A stretch of DNA of 64,000 nucleotides from Ottelia alismoides (taxonomy: Eukaryota > Streptophyta > Magnoliopsida > Alismatales > Hydrocharitaceae). Numbering within the stretch: the stretch's first letter is position 1; every line of letters begins with the position of its first letter. Below the pieces are notes generated by a model. That model was not told the DNA's origin. It searched no databases and worked only from the letters and a program-made list of their open reading frames with translations. The position numbers and the translations under genes are program-made. This document shows, in pieces, positions 43,645 to 56,000 of this stretch. Location: assembly GCA_037367405.1 (NCBI GenBank), contig JAZKJV010009624.1, forward strand, positions 1-64,000, in the 5' to 3' direction.

Positions 43645-43700
43645 ATATGTGCGCGCTCGTGCACGCATGTGCATACATGTACATACATACATATATCCAA
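43645..43700. repeat. Short (ca/ta/cg)-type microsatellite
   Basis: Alternating 'gtgcgcgctcgtgcacgc' and 'gtacatacatacat' repeats. Confidence 0.7.
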
Positions 43701-43840
43701 GGCATTGTGCCCACTAGGAACGTAACAAGCACACTCATTTTTGTACTAATGCTATCTATCATTTTGATCAAAACAATTATTGTTTTACAAATGATATATC
43801 ATATGGAAATCATTTTCACAAAAAAAGTAAATCGTAAATG

Positions 43841-43915
43841 ATTGTGTGTGTGTGTTGTGTGTGGATGGGTGGGCGTGTGCGTGCATGCATGCGTACGCAC
43901 GTGCGTGCGTGTGTG
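43841..43915. repeat. (TG)n/(GCGT)n microsatellite
   Basis: 'tgtgtgtgtgtgttgtgtgt' is followed by 'gcgtgcatgcatgcgtacgc'. Alternating purine-pyrimidine sequence able to adopt non-B forms. Confidence 0.8.
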
Positions 43916-46341
43916 ATCACATGGCCTTCTAAAGTATACCCAGACATCAGACATCGTAACTCCTCTAGCTAAATCCTTAAGCACTTACAAATGAGTTGAA
44001 TTCATTTAGGTCAGTATGAAACAACATGTCTTTCGCTTTCTCGGCAATTACCCTTTTTATTCATTCTACAACATCATTCTATTTTGATGTCCAACTTCTA
44101 GTGTGATATCTGATATTTCATACATAAAAAAATGCTCGAATATCTAGTTTGAGTGGTCTGTGATGCTGGGTTGTGCATGAAGGAAAGTGAAAATGCCACT
44201 ATATATTTGTTCTCGCAAAAGCATTAAAGTTTCTCGACCTTTTGTATGATCTCATCCTCTTCATTATCTTCCTCGATATCTTTTTAATCATCTTCTTCCA
44301 TTATTTCATGTGTTCGTGAACGCTTCGTCTTTTTGATCCAAGTTAGATAGATGCATACCCTCATGAAAAAATCATCATGAAGGTTAGCATTTACATGGCT
44401 CCTTCCTTTGCTAAATCATGCACTCATTGAATGTCTCAGATTGTGATATGTTTTATGATGCATAATCGTGCATATGCATATGATGATGTGCTATAAGTTG
44501 TTTTCCATGAGGGTACATATCCAAATGAGTTCTTTAACTCATGATCCTTTAGCTCCTTCGATGATAGGCAAAATTCCATGTCATCCAAGGAAATATTGTC
44601 TTTCCTATAGACTAGATTTTCTCTGAAGTGTTTATGTGATTAAGGTATAAAACTAATAATAAGATGGGTTAAATGAGTATGCTCCTTGGGAGCATATAAG
44701 AGCATGCTCCCATTCTTTTTTCGATATATTTTTTTTGAAATGAAACCCTGAGAGGGTTAACTTAGAATAATAAGAGGAATATGTTCGAACTTCGTGTAAA
44801 ACAGACATTCTAACATGTCCATCTAGACATTGTCGATTTCAGCAATTCTGAGACTGTCAAAATTTGATAGTCTTAATGGAGTGGATATAAGTCTCGAACT
44901 GAACTGAATTTTGAATAATACTATAGTGATATATGATGGTTTAAATACCTCTAGGTTTTATTTCAAAAAAATATGGGAAAGAAGGTGGGTGCGTGTAAGT
45001 TACATGTTTCCAGGAAGCATACTCCTTTTTCCTTAATAGGAACAAGGCTTTATATTCGTCCTCAACGTCTTCTTCCATAAGTTGTAATTTTTGAAATAAT
45101 AGATCCAAAAATACTGAGAAGGGATCTGATTGATGTACCTTCAGATGTACATATTGAGAACAATCACTGCTTTGTGAGGGTTTTATCTCTTCTTTTTTAA
45201 TGGTATCTTCTCGATACTTTTCAATGCCTTCAAAACTCATTGTCAAACGAGGGTTTCCTCGACAGAGGTGACTATACATAGACCCATAATTCCATGCATG
45301 ACCCAAACATACGCATATTTAAGGCACATGCATAATTTGATTATCGACAACCAGGTCATCTAGATCCATTTAACTTTGTAAGCGGATCGCAAAGGGATCT
45401 TGATATTAGAAGCATGAAACAACATTTTAAACTTTTCTATTTAGTTTGGAAGCTTGATAGCTATTAATTTTCTAGATTATAGGCTAAAGTTCGAATCTTG
45501 ATAAACGCGGTATTTTTCTACATTCTAGGCTAAAGTTTGAATCTCATCTCTTGATAACAAATTCCGAGATAAGGTAGTAACATCAAGATTACATCAATCA
45601 CTATCTTTCAATTTTTTATCCACATACACAACACTCAATTCATTCAGTAATTCAAGCGTATGATCATTTTGGGTGATTGTCACTAGATCAATTTATCTAT
45701 ATTCAATCCAATGAGTTATCGACTTCAATTTTCCTCAGAACTAAACCCTAACCAACCTAGCATCGGGAGATCTACTATTGCTAGGGACTATTTGCTCTCA
45801 AATGGATGAGATTGATTAATCTTGGAAGCAAATAGAATTCACAATAAACTTGAAGTGCATGTGGAAAAGTGGGCTGAAGTTTTGACATAGGGCACTCTAA
45901 AAAATTAACTCCACCTCTTCATCATTTTGTTTCATGGTACACTATATATATTTTATTTATCACGAGACAAATATATTCTTTGATTACCTTATCTTATAGT
46001 AGGATTTGTATTATGTCAAATATCAACAACATGAATCATGAATTTATGCCATCAGCAAAATCCATAATATGCTTGGAGTTTGTTGGGTTAGGAATATGAT
46101 TAATCAAAGACTTGAGCCATTATTCACAAACAACAAATATGGAAACTCCAAAAGCATCACTTACCCTCATTTGAATGGGGGTGATTTCCATGAAGCTTAA
46201 AATTCAGATGATCACATTTACAACCCTTCCCCTTGTCTTTAGGGTGCATCTGAACATGCCCGGAAATATTATGGTCGGTTACATGGATTCCTGCTCAAAT
46301 CTATATTGAAAGATCCATTTACTTTTCAAGCTGGTTGTCAA

Positions 46342-46440
46342 CTACTTAATGCAACCCCCACAAGGAGGGATTTGAACCATGTTCTTGTGGGTGGTAAACA
46401 CACTGCACCACCACCAGACTATTGAAGTGGATGATTTCCC
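46342..46440 (-). mobile_element. tRNA-derived SINE-like sequence upstream of gene B
   Basis: On the minus strand an A-box-like AGTCTGGTGGTGGTGCAGTG is followed by a good B box, GGTTCAAATCCC. This resembles the tRNA-like sequences at 5900-5981 and 8033-8145. No poly(A) tail or target duplication was found, so origin by retroposition is inferred from similarity only. Confidence 0.45.
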
Positions 46441-46962
46441 TTGACGTACGTAAGAAAATTTCTTTGCAACAAATATGGAGTTAGGAATCTGAAGACAGAG
46501 CAAAAGACGGCGATCTAGATAATACATCTCCCTTGTATTTTCTTTCTTCCTTTTTGCAAGATTTAAATCTTGGGTTTCTGCTCACCACCGGATCATTCAA
46601 CTAGATCGTCGTTCTACGAGTACGACTGCCACTTTAAGAGGAAGTTCTCTAAACAACCATTGTACATCACAATGTGCTATTGTAGATAAGCAGGGAAGAT
46701 CCTGATTCGAGCCTCAGGTGCTGCAACACCTGCAATGCCAACATGTTGATTTCGTTATTAGTCTTCCAGATTAATTGAAGCAAACTTCTGGTTTATTGAA
46801 AAGTAAAATCGGAAGTTTTCATTTCCATTTTCCCATTTTTTTATTGGTGGTAAGGCACAAACACAGAGTTTTAACTTTATCTCACTGGGATCCAAAATAT
46901 CTCCAATCTTCTGAAGAAAAGCCGACAAAACATCTGCATTCCACCACCGAAGTTTGCAGACC

Positions 46963-46969
46963 TATAAAT
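46963..46969 (+). promoter_or_regulatory. Putative TATA box of GH3 gene B
   Basis: TATAAAT lies about 430 bases before the ATG and just upstream of a CT-rich leader. This distance fits a leader split by an intron. Confidence 0.55.
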
Positions 46970-47012
46970 GGTGTCCATTTCACCTCATCCATCCGGTGGT
47001 ACTCAATCAAAC

Positions 47013-47039
47013 CTCTCTCTCTCTCTCTCTCTCTCTCTC
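47013..47039 (+). repeat. (CT)n microsatellite in the leader of gene B
   Basis: About 13 CT units immediately before the probable leader splice donor. Pyrimidine patches near the transcription start are common in plant genes. Confidence 0.85.
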
Positions 47040-47042
47040 CAG

Positions 47043-47390
47043 GTGAGATCCTCTCCCCTGCCTACCAATCTCCACAACCCACACTCCACCCAAGAACACC
47101 TAACCAGCTTCCTGCTACAGATCCATCCAGTAATATCCGAGAATACCCACTTTTTTCCTTAAAAAATGATGCATTTTATTAGTTTTTCAAATACCCACTT
47201 TTCTCTCCTCCAAAAAATCGATGCATTTTTATGTTTTTCGAGAACTTGTAGTCATATCAGAAGTTGGTTTATCCCAAAATGTGATCTTTGCTTCTCCTCC
47301 TCCTCTCAACACTCTTTCAGTGCAATGGGTTTATAGTACAGTTTTTGTTTTGCTGAAGAAAATATAGACTTGCTCTCTTGTTTTATGAAG
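47043..47390 (+). other. Probable 5'-UTR intron of GH3 gene B
   Basis: The donor CTCCAG/GTGAGATC at 47043 is close to consensus. The proposed acceptor (pyrimidine-rich, then ATGAAG) ends at 47390, one base before the ATG. The arrangement parallels gene A. The AAG acceptor is less usual, so the 3' boundary could differ. Confidence 0.5.
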
Positions 47391-47391
47391 G

Positions 47392-50300
47392 ATGATGGAA
47401 GGTGGTAAATTAGCAGTCTTGCTGTCTCTTCTAATCTGCTTGTGGGGAGTGATTGGAGTAGCAGCGGAGTACGCAAAGTACAAAGATCCCAAGCAGCCGC
47501 TGAATGTGAGGATCAACGACCTCCTTGGTCGGATGACGGTCGAGGAGAAGATCGGGCAGATGGCGCAGATTGAGCGTGACGTTGCATCGAAAGAAGTCAT
47601 GAGGAAATACTTTGTTGGTAACAAGATTCAGCTAAAAAGATGGTGTCTTTAAGCAAACTCAAGTCGTACCTTTTTCGAATCACTTGCCGTTGATGGTGCA
47701 GGGAGTGTGTTGAGTGGAGGAGGGAGTGTACCGCGACCTCAGGCAACCGCGAAGGATTGGGTTGATATGGTGAACGATTTCCAGAGAGGGGCGTTGGCTA
47801 CACGTCTCGGCATACCGATGATCTATGGAATCGACGCTGTCCATGGCCATAATAATGTGTACAAAGCTACGGTTTTCCCCCACAATATTGGTCTTGGAGC
47901 AACAAGGTATCTCTGTCCGAATACGAATGTGCGTTGGAATTCGACCTGCAAATAACTTCCAGAATCACTTTCAGATGTTTCCAGTTCTTCATATTTCAGA
48001 AAAGGCTGTTGAGAATAAAAAATATCAAGTTGGACTTCAGTAAATAATTAGTCAGTGTTAACGGACAATTTGTAGAGTTAAATCATATTTTCTGAAGGTT
48101 TTATTCGATCAACATCTGAAATAGATGACAAGATCTGAAGATTATAACCTGCAAATAACTTCCTGAATCATTTTACATCTGGTAATTTTCTTAATATGTC
48201 AGAAAGGCTTTTAGGAATCAAACAAAAACTAGTAGCTGTAAATAGACAATTTGAAGAATTATTCATATATTTCAAAGGTTTTACCCGATCAATATCTGGA
48301 CTAGATGGTGAGATCTCAAGACTATGATGTCCCTGATCTTGATGGCTCTTCTGAACGACAACAATTTCGATGTTCAGAAAATTAGAGTGTCATATCAATC
48401 TGCATATGCAAGCACTTTAGGAAGAACGGCAGAATTTTTTTATAAATGGAAAAGTTGTCAAATAGGCAAGATGGCTTCCAAATGCAACCTGTAAATCGAA
48501 ATATACAACTAATAGCCCCTATAGAGGGTCCAATTGTTTCTAAAATTTAGCAGTTGCATTTTTTTGGTATTTTATATCTCCATCCCTGCTCTTAATATCT
48601 GCAATGCAATCGATCTATCCGTCAGGGATCCAGATCTTGTTAAGAGAATTGGCGCGGCAACCGCACTTGAAGTCAGAGCAACAGGCATTCCTTATGTGTT
48701 CGCCCCATGCTTGGCTGTAAGACGGAAACTCCCAATCAGCAGAAAAGTTCATTTTCCTGAACATTTCTCCACTTCTTGATGCTCTTCGGGAAACACTTGC
48801 AGGTTTGCAGGGATCCGAGATGGGGTCGGTGCTTCGAGAGCTTCAGCGAAGACCCTAAGCTCGTTCAAGCGATGACATCAACGATTGATGGACTCCAAGG
48901 CAATATACCGGCAGGAGGTAGGAAAGGTGTCCCCTATGTGGCAGGAAGGTCAGTGAACATATTGGCATTTAAATATATCACATAGTTGATCGAAAAAAAA
49001 TCAGATAGTCAGATGTGCAGAGCTTACTGACATCAAATAACAATATTGCGATGATATAGCACATACTATCCAAGCCCAAATTAGAATTTGATTAGATGCC
49101 AATCGAATTGGATGGTTGTTATAATGCTGACAGGAACAAGGTTGCTGCCTGTGCAAAGCACTACGTCGGGGACGGGGGGACCTTCAAAGGCATCAACGAG
49201 AATAATACAGTCACGACCCGTGAAGGTCTAATGAAGATCCATATGCCTCCATACTTCGACGCCATCTCTAAAGGAGTCTCCACCGTGATGGTCTCGTATT
49301 CAAGCTGGAATGGTATCAGGATGCATGGCAATCACAAACTCGTGACCACCTTCCTCAAGAACACACTCAAATTCCAGGTAAGTGTGTAGTAGGGAAAAAA
49401 GTGAATGTGAAACGATTTCTATGACTTCATGCTGCTGAGTGTATGCTTAGGGATTCGTGAGAATTCAACGAGGAGCCAAATGAGGTGAAAACCTCATTAC
49501 GGTTTTGTAGAGTGTCAGTAAGGGGACTTATCCCTCAACTTTCCACTATTAGCCCCAAAAAATCAAACTCCGTCTTACATAAAGTTGTCAGAATACGACT
49601 AACCTCTGGATTTGAATCACTTCTTATGTGTACTTGGTATTGGCCATAATTGAGAAGAACATTCTGTAGTATTAGTAAGAGAAGGGTAAAGGATTTAACA
49701 GGTCTTCCATATCACATTGCTTGGAAAACCCCTAGATATTTTTAAGTGCGTTCTGGATCCTTATCTAAGACTTGTATCATTTGATGATGCCATGTAAATC
49801 GAAAAAACGTGTGAAGTGTGCAGCGAACTCATTGACGAAAGTTTTGTAAGGGGACTAGAGCACCCTACTACAAGTCAAAAACTCTTATTTTTAAGAGATT
49901 CGATTCAAAACCTTTCTATGACCACAGTTGAAAAGTGAAATCATTTCAAAGGTTTTCCCTTAATTTGTCCATGCTGCTGTATGTGTGCTTCTCAGGGATT
50001 CGTGATCTCAGACTACAAGGGCATCGACAAGCTCACTTACCCTTGGGGCGCCAATTATACGTACTCACTGCAAACCGGGATTCTAGCCGGAATTGACATG
50101 GTTAGACATCCAAATAAAGAAAATGTTACCTGCATTTGTAGAAATGTCTCATGTTATGCTCACTTTTTCCCCTTTTCAGATCATGATTCCAACCAATTTG
50201 AGTGAATACTTAACTGACCTTACCTACTTAGTTAACGGCAACTTCATCCCTATGAAGCGAATTGACGATGCTGTGAGAAGAATCCTTCGCGTAAAGTTCA

Positions 50301-51675
50301 CAATGGGCCTCTTTGAGAACCCATTGGCGGATTATAGCTATATAGATCAGCTCGGTAGCAAGGTATGTTAAGCTCTTCCATTTCCTAACAAAGGAATGAA
50401 TAAATAATAAATCCACTTTGATTGTAAACAGCATGAGATTAAACTAAGTGATTGCAAACATTATATAAACTCTCATGTTTTTCGTATCTTCGCAGGTGCC
50501 TTTGCAAACTTTGCCTAGACTTTCTATGTTTGAAAAGAAAGCATTACTTGCATTACTTTCACTATGTCAAGAACACCACGATTCCCTTGCATACTTGCAT
50601 TCCGTTCATATTGGCAGTGTATCTAAAATCTGAATCTTTGAACCGATGCATACGAATTATTGTATCACATTGTGTCTTAACCCTCACGTAAGCTACATGA
50701 TGAGTGAAAGCTTGCAAGAAGTCTAGATCTACTCGTGTATCATTTAAAACAAGGTCATCGAATAATGAAAACTAACCAAGTAACTAAAAGACACATATTA
50801 TATTTCAAACTGGCTGTGTTACCAAACATTGATTAAGATACAAAACTCACAGGAGCACCGGGAGCTGGCAAGGGAGGCAGTGCGCAAATCCCTTGTGCTC
50901 CTCAAGAACGGCAAGGATCCGGCACGTCCGATGCTCCCACTTCCCAAGAAGGCCGGCAAGATCCTCGTCGCGGGGACACACGCACACAACCTCGGCTACC
51001 AATGCGGCGGCTGGACCATCCAGTGGCAAGGCGTCAGTGGCAACAATGTAACCAAAGGTACTCATTGCAGCATTTCGTCGAACCCCTTCCGTGCACACGG
51101 GAAACTTCCAATCTCACACCCTTCAAAATCCGAACTTTTTGACGACCACATTCCCTACTCCACCTCTAACGCCTCTCTCGACAGGTACCACCATCCTGGA
51201 GGCCATCAGATCGGCGGTCGACCCCTCCACCCGCGTGGTGTTCGACGAAAGGCCAAATCCATGGTCCATCACCAGAGCGGGATACTCCTACGCGGTGGTT
51301 GTCGTGGGGGAGACCCCGTACGCGGAAGGGGACGGGGACAGCCTTGAGCTCGAGCTGGCGGCGCCAGGGGGGAAGGTGATCGACGACGTGTGTGGGGCAG
51401 TGAAGTGCGTGGTGGTGGTGGTATCCGGGAGGCCTGTGGTGGTGGAGAAGTACCTCGTGGCGGTGGAGGCGCTGGTGGCGGCGTGGCTGCCGGGGACGGA
51501 GGGGGGAGGGGTTGCTGACGTGCTGTTCGGGGAGTACGGCTTCTCCGGGAGGCTTCCGAGGACGTGGTTCCGGTCGGTGGACCAGCTGCCGATGAACGCC
51601 GGCGACGAGGAGGGGTACGACCCGCTCTTCGCGTATGGGTTCGGGCTGGAGACGAAGGGGAGGAGGGAGGGGTAG
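47392..51675 (+). CDS. GH3 beta-D-glucan exohydrolase / beta-glucosidase (gene B)
   Basis: Nine exons join in frame to 631 residues: 47392-47617, 47702-47906, 48626-48716, 48803-48948, 49134-49377, 49996-50100, 50180-50362, 50853-51057 and 51185-51675. The exon pattern matches gene A: the first seven exons are identical in length and the last two differ by three bases each. A secretion signal (residues 1 to about 25) leads into the GH3 domains. K231-H232 (KHYVGDGGT), nucleophile D310 and probable acid/base E516 (PYAEGDGD) are present. Residue 311, normally Trp (Trp286 of barley ExoI, part of the aromatic clamp), is Tyr (GFVISDYKG). All introns are GT-AG. Exons 8-9 are much more GC-rich than exons 1-7. 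Expected role: a secreted wall glucosidase, possibly with altered substrate preference. Confidence 0.93.
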
Positions 51676-52102
51676 AATCGGAAGAACATTATTATATTCG
51701 AGTACGATATTATTAATTATGAATTTGAGCTTATTGGTGTGAAATAAAATTATATTGATGAAATTATTGTGATATGAGATGGAAATTTTTATGTTTTTAA
51801 AGAAAAATGAATTGTTGGTAGCATTGTTTCGTGTGTTTTTGAGGAGGGAGGGTTTGCAAATTTTTGGATGATAATGTGTGCTAATTTATCATATTGTAAC
51901 AACAACAACAAAGCCTTTTTCCACACGGATCAGATTGGATAAAAAAATTTATTCGATACTAAATGTCAGATTCGATCAAACATTTTTATTTTATTCCAAA
52001 TATATAATATTGACGTATGAGTTTTTTATATTATGATATATAATGCAGTCGTTTCACTAGCTCGATACAACCAATACAAATAAGAAGTAACCGAATTGAA
52101 TC
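51676..52102. other. 3' flank of GH3 gene B
   Basis: An AATAAA polyadenylation signal candidate lies at 51743-51748, about 70 bases after the stop codon. Beyond that the DNA is AT-rich with nothing recognised. Confidence 0.5.
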
Positions 52103-52110
52103 AGACCAGT

Positions 52111-52611
52111 TAGGGATGCAAGCAGGTGGATACATATATAGATATAGGTGTTATCATATCCTTATTCGCTTTTAAATAGGAATATGAGTGCTGATATAGA
52201 TATTTACATATATAAAAACTATGTTGCTATATTTAAAAAAATAGTTACATATGTAAAATGGATAATGATCACATATGAATAAAATTTGATATAATTTGTA
52301 AATTAGCTTAAATATACATGTATTCGATGGAAAATAAATAGTATAAATGTAGTAAATATGCTTATATCATAATAATTATACCAAATACGATGAAAGAAGG
52401 TATAAAATTATGTTATATACGATAAAAAATAAATCTACGACTATATCTATATATGAAAGCGGATAAACGGATACGAACGTGTACGAATATCAAAGTGATA
52501 TCTGTTTTATTATCCATTTTAAAATAAATGTGGATACAAATGTCAAAATCTATAGAAAATGGACATGATGACATATCGATACAGATATATTCTTATTCGT
52601 TTGTATCCCTA
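52111..52611. mobile_element. hAT-type MITE, 501 bp
   Basis: The left end TAGGGATGCAAGCAGGTGGA pairs with the reverse complement of the right end, TAGGGATACAAACGAATAAG. The flanks AGACCAGT (52103-52110) and AAACCAGT (52612-52619) match in seven of eight bases. The interior is AT-rich, with repeated 'gatacatatatagatata'-like motifs and no coding sequence. Confidence 0.8.
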
Positions 52612-52844
52612 AAACCAGTCCACTGTTATTGAACAGTATCAGCAATCTATTCGCACCTTGTGATAGTCATTCATATGTTTACATTAACTTCAAATTTTAG
52701 TTCGGTATCTTAGCAATCTAACATCAACATAATATACATATATAAATATAGTATACATGGGTCTTATCAATGGATGTTGTCCAATATGAAAGTAATGAGT
52801 ACTCTCATTTTTACAAATATTTTCTACTATTTTTATCAAAATAC

Positions 52845-53055
52845 ATCTTCTTTACAAATGATATATCATATTCTTATTATTAATAACCATTTTCACAAAA
52901 AAGTAAATATTATATGATTATGTCATTATTCATATTGCTAACGTCTATTCTATTTTTACTAATGATCATTTTTACTATTTGAGGTTTTACTTTTTGTGAA
53001 AATGACTATTAATAGTAAGAATATGATATATCATTTGTAAAAAAGATTTTATCGT
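52845..53055. repeat. Hairpin repeat (MITE-like)
   Basis: The arms are inverted copies through 'tttacaaatgatatatcata', 'ttcttattattaata' and 'cattttcacaaaaa'. The loop is about 60 bases. A partial relative is at 43785-43835. No target duplication was fixed. Confidence 0.7.
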
Positions 53056-56000
53056 TTGCACCCCTCTTAGATATTACAATTTCAATTATTTCCCTCCTTT
53101 TTCTGAATATCAATTGTGCCCTGATAAATCCCATACTTATCTACATTATTTTGTAATATTATCTCTCTAACTTAAGCTACCCACCAAGAATCATTGGCTA
53201 TTAACACTAATTAATAATATGTGTATTGTAAATAATTGACTCTAATTAATATATATTACATAAACTTATTATTATGTTATTATTTTATGTATTATTTCTC
53301 ACTAAAAATCAAATAAAAATAGAATAATATTGTATATAATTAATTCTACATAAATTATAAAATAAAAATCTAAAAAATAAATAGTAATAAAAGAACATAA
53401 AAGAAATTGTTTTTATTATTTTAATATGTGATTAATTTTATGTATATATAGATGACCTCTTTTCTCATTGATTTCTTACGAAAATTGCAGATCTCATCGA
53501 GATCTACAACTTTTGTGTTCATCACTTTTTTGATTCTCACTCTAACCAATTCTTTCAAATTTGTTAATATTTATTGTCTATTTAATTATTCCATTGGGCC
53601 ACATGGCACCTTCTTAGCACACCACATGCATGGTCCTTTCTCCTACACTTTCCTCTCCAGCATTGGATCTCTAATGAGATCCAATCCTAGCTGTTAGCTT
53701 GCACCCTGATCCACACTGTTTGATATGATATCTGGCTGCATCGCAGCCATAGAAGCACGCCTCGTTGGCAGTCGTTGGATTTCTTCAACCTCCGAACCAC
53801 CTCTTTGTCTAAGTGACGCCTCACCAGACTACCAACTTTTCGCCGCTCCACCAACCACCTCCGAGCAGCTTCTAGCTAGTAACCACCACTCTATTAAACC
53901 CCCGTTCAACCCTCATCTTCACCCATGCCGTAACTCCTCTTCTCTCTCTCTCTCTATCACAAGTTACAGGTGGATGAAACCACCATCAGAGTTCACAACT
54001 CTCATAACTTCCCCTTCATAAAACTCCTTCTTCAACTTCTGTAACCTCTATCCGCCATTCCGGGTGCCAAATCCAAGCCTTCTACCCCCTTTACGTACAG
54101 AAAACAAGATGAAGGATGAGCTACGATGGAGCTCAACGCTGGCGAGATCCACGAGGTATCACACATGATGCAACACATGATGCAGCTGTTCACTTGACGT
54201 TGCTTGAGCTTCAAGATTTGCCTACCTTGTTATCAAAGACTTGAGAAGTATTAACGCTTCTTGTGGTCAAGATTCATCACTAAAATCCATCACTGATTTC
54301 ATCTCCATTCCCTCTAAGATCTTGACATTTGTATATCTGTCGTCTTCACTGATCTATTCCTCATATGTTCATTGACTAATTGTTGATCCAAAATCATGTG
54401 AACCTTGGCCTTCCATTATTCATCCACGCGTGCTTTCTTCTTAATCCAATCCGCTTCTCCATGTGTATAATCATTTCGATCCATTTCTTCCTCTTACATA
54501 GAGGAAGAATCCATTAGGGTTTGTTTCCTTCATCACATAGAACCCCCATATTTCTCCCTTAGCATCCCATTAGATTCATAGTATTTGGGTGCACCGTTAT
54601 CTAACCCCTACAGTAGGTGCAACCACTTTATTGGTCAGAAAATCAAAGAATCTTCGATATGCACTTTCTTCTTCGAGAAACCATTTTCCCCAGGAAGCTT
54701 CAACTATTTCAAGCTATCAGCTTCGCCTCCGACATTTTCACGAGAGCATTCAGAGTTTCCCAGGACCTTCACGACGAACGAACTTGCAAGGAGGAGAGGA
54801 GCTACCTTCATCGGAGCACATGCTTTGTTCCACCATGTGAGGAGGAGCATCAGTAGGAAGAATACCTCCTTCAGCTAACAGATGTCGATGGATCGTCCTT
54901 AATTGGGTGAGATCCTATGGTTGATCGCACACCACATCAGTGTCTGAGTCATTGATTCTAGGTGGAGCCTCAGAATGTCTGAACCTGCTGCGAGGTGCCA
55001 GAAGGTGCAGCGTCATTCCGAACATGCATTGTCGAACCTTGTCATATCACGTGCCTCCTATATGTGATACATGAGTATTTCCATGAACATCCTTATTTGC
55101 AGTTGGATCCAGTTCAATCACGCGTTTTAAGCACGTGACTATGTGAAAATTACAAGAGCATGCTGAAGAATTCACTGAATTGCAGATAAGTCTCGTCCTT
55201 GGTTAAATTGTGTTTATATATAAGTGGTTTTTCTGTAATTGCATTTAAGTCCCTATAGGGACTTATTTGTTATTAAAACTTCAGTTTTCATCACATTTGT
55301 ACCCGTGGGTTCATCATTGAATATCCTTTTATCTATAGATCCTTAGCGAGTGAAATTGGTCTCGTTGGAAAGTTGATTTAAATCTCTACATGTTGGCATA
55401 TTAGGATAATTCATTTGATGCTTATTTCACGTATTCACTGTTAGAGAACTTTATTGATATATCTGCCTCTTTATTTGAGTTGACATATCTGAGGATTTCA
55501 AGCATTCACTGTTATGGAAAGGTGCCTTCTTAGATCACTGGATGATGAGTGTATGAGTGAGATTGAAACCACTAGGTGGTTTTTGTGCCAACTAGCATTT
55601 CTAATACGGAGGGTGGATTAAATTAGTGCTGATTTAATAAAATATATGTCATTGATCATTATATATTTAGGTATATGTCGAGTGGTGTGCATATTTTTCC
55701 AAAAATATCTGATGGAAGAAATATTCACGTTTTGAAATAACTATTATCAATTTACAAACGATTGGTATATTTTACAATTCTGTGTTATAAATTACAAAAT
55801 TATGACCACTAATGTTCGTAGAAAAGTCTAAATCTGATGAAAATTTGTGTAGTTATTTTTTTATACGTGGCTATATTTAGGGTGTTTAGGTAATGAATTA
55901 GCTAATTGATTTACACGTGGGAAACTTTCCTAGAATGAAAGATTTTTTTTTACAATTAATTTTCCTAATAAATCAGGTAGGCTTAATTACTAACAAATTA

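Larger units (their letters stand above)
42849..46340. other. Intergenic, microsatellites and unassigned repeats
   Basis: No gene is supported. A 121-codon open frame on the minus strand (45306-44941) matches no family I know. The sequence around 43785-43835 shares 'ttacaaatgatatatcatat' and 'catttttcacaaaaaa'-like phrases with the hairpin at 52845-53055. Confidence 0.45.

Noticed and set aside
44941..45306. Minus-strand 121-codon frame
   Set aside because: Acidic and unremarkable, no similarity recognised, no flanking gene signals. Left as intergenic.
54585..54878. Candidate small gene with three overlapping frames
   Set aside because: The frames overlap out of phase with none favoured, and there is no domain or convincing splice structure.
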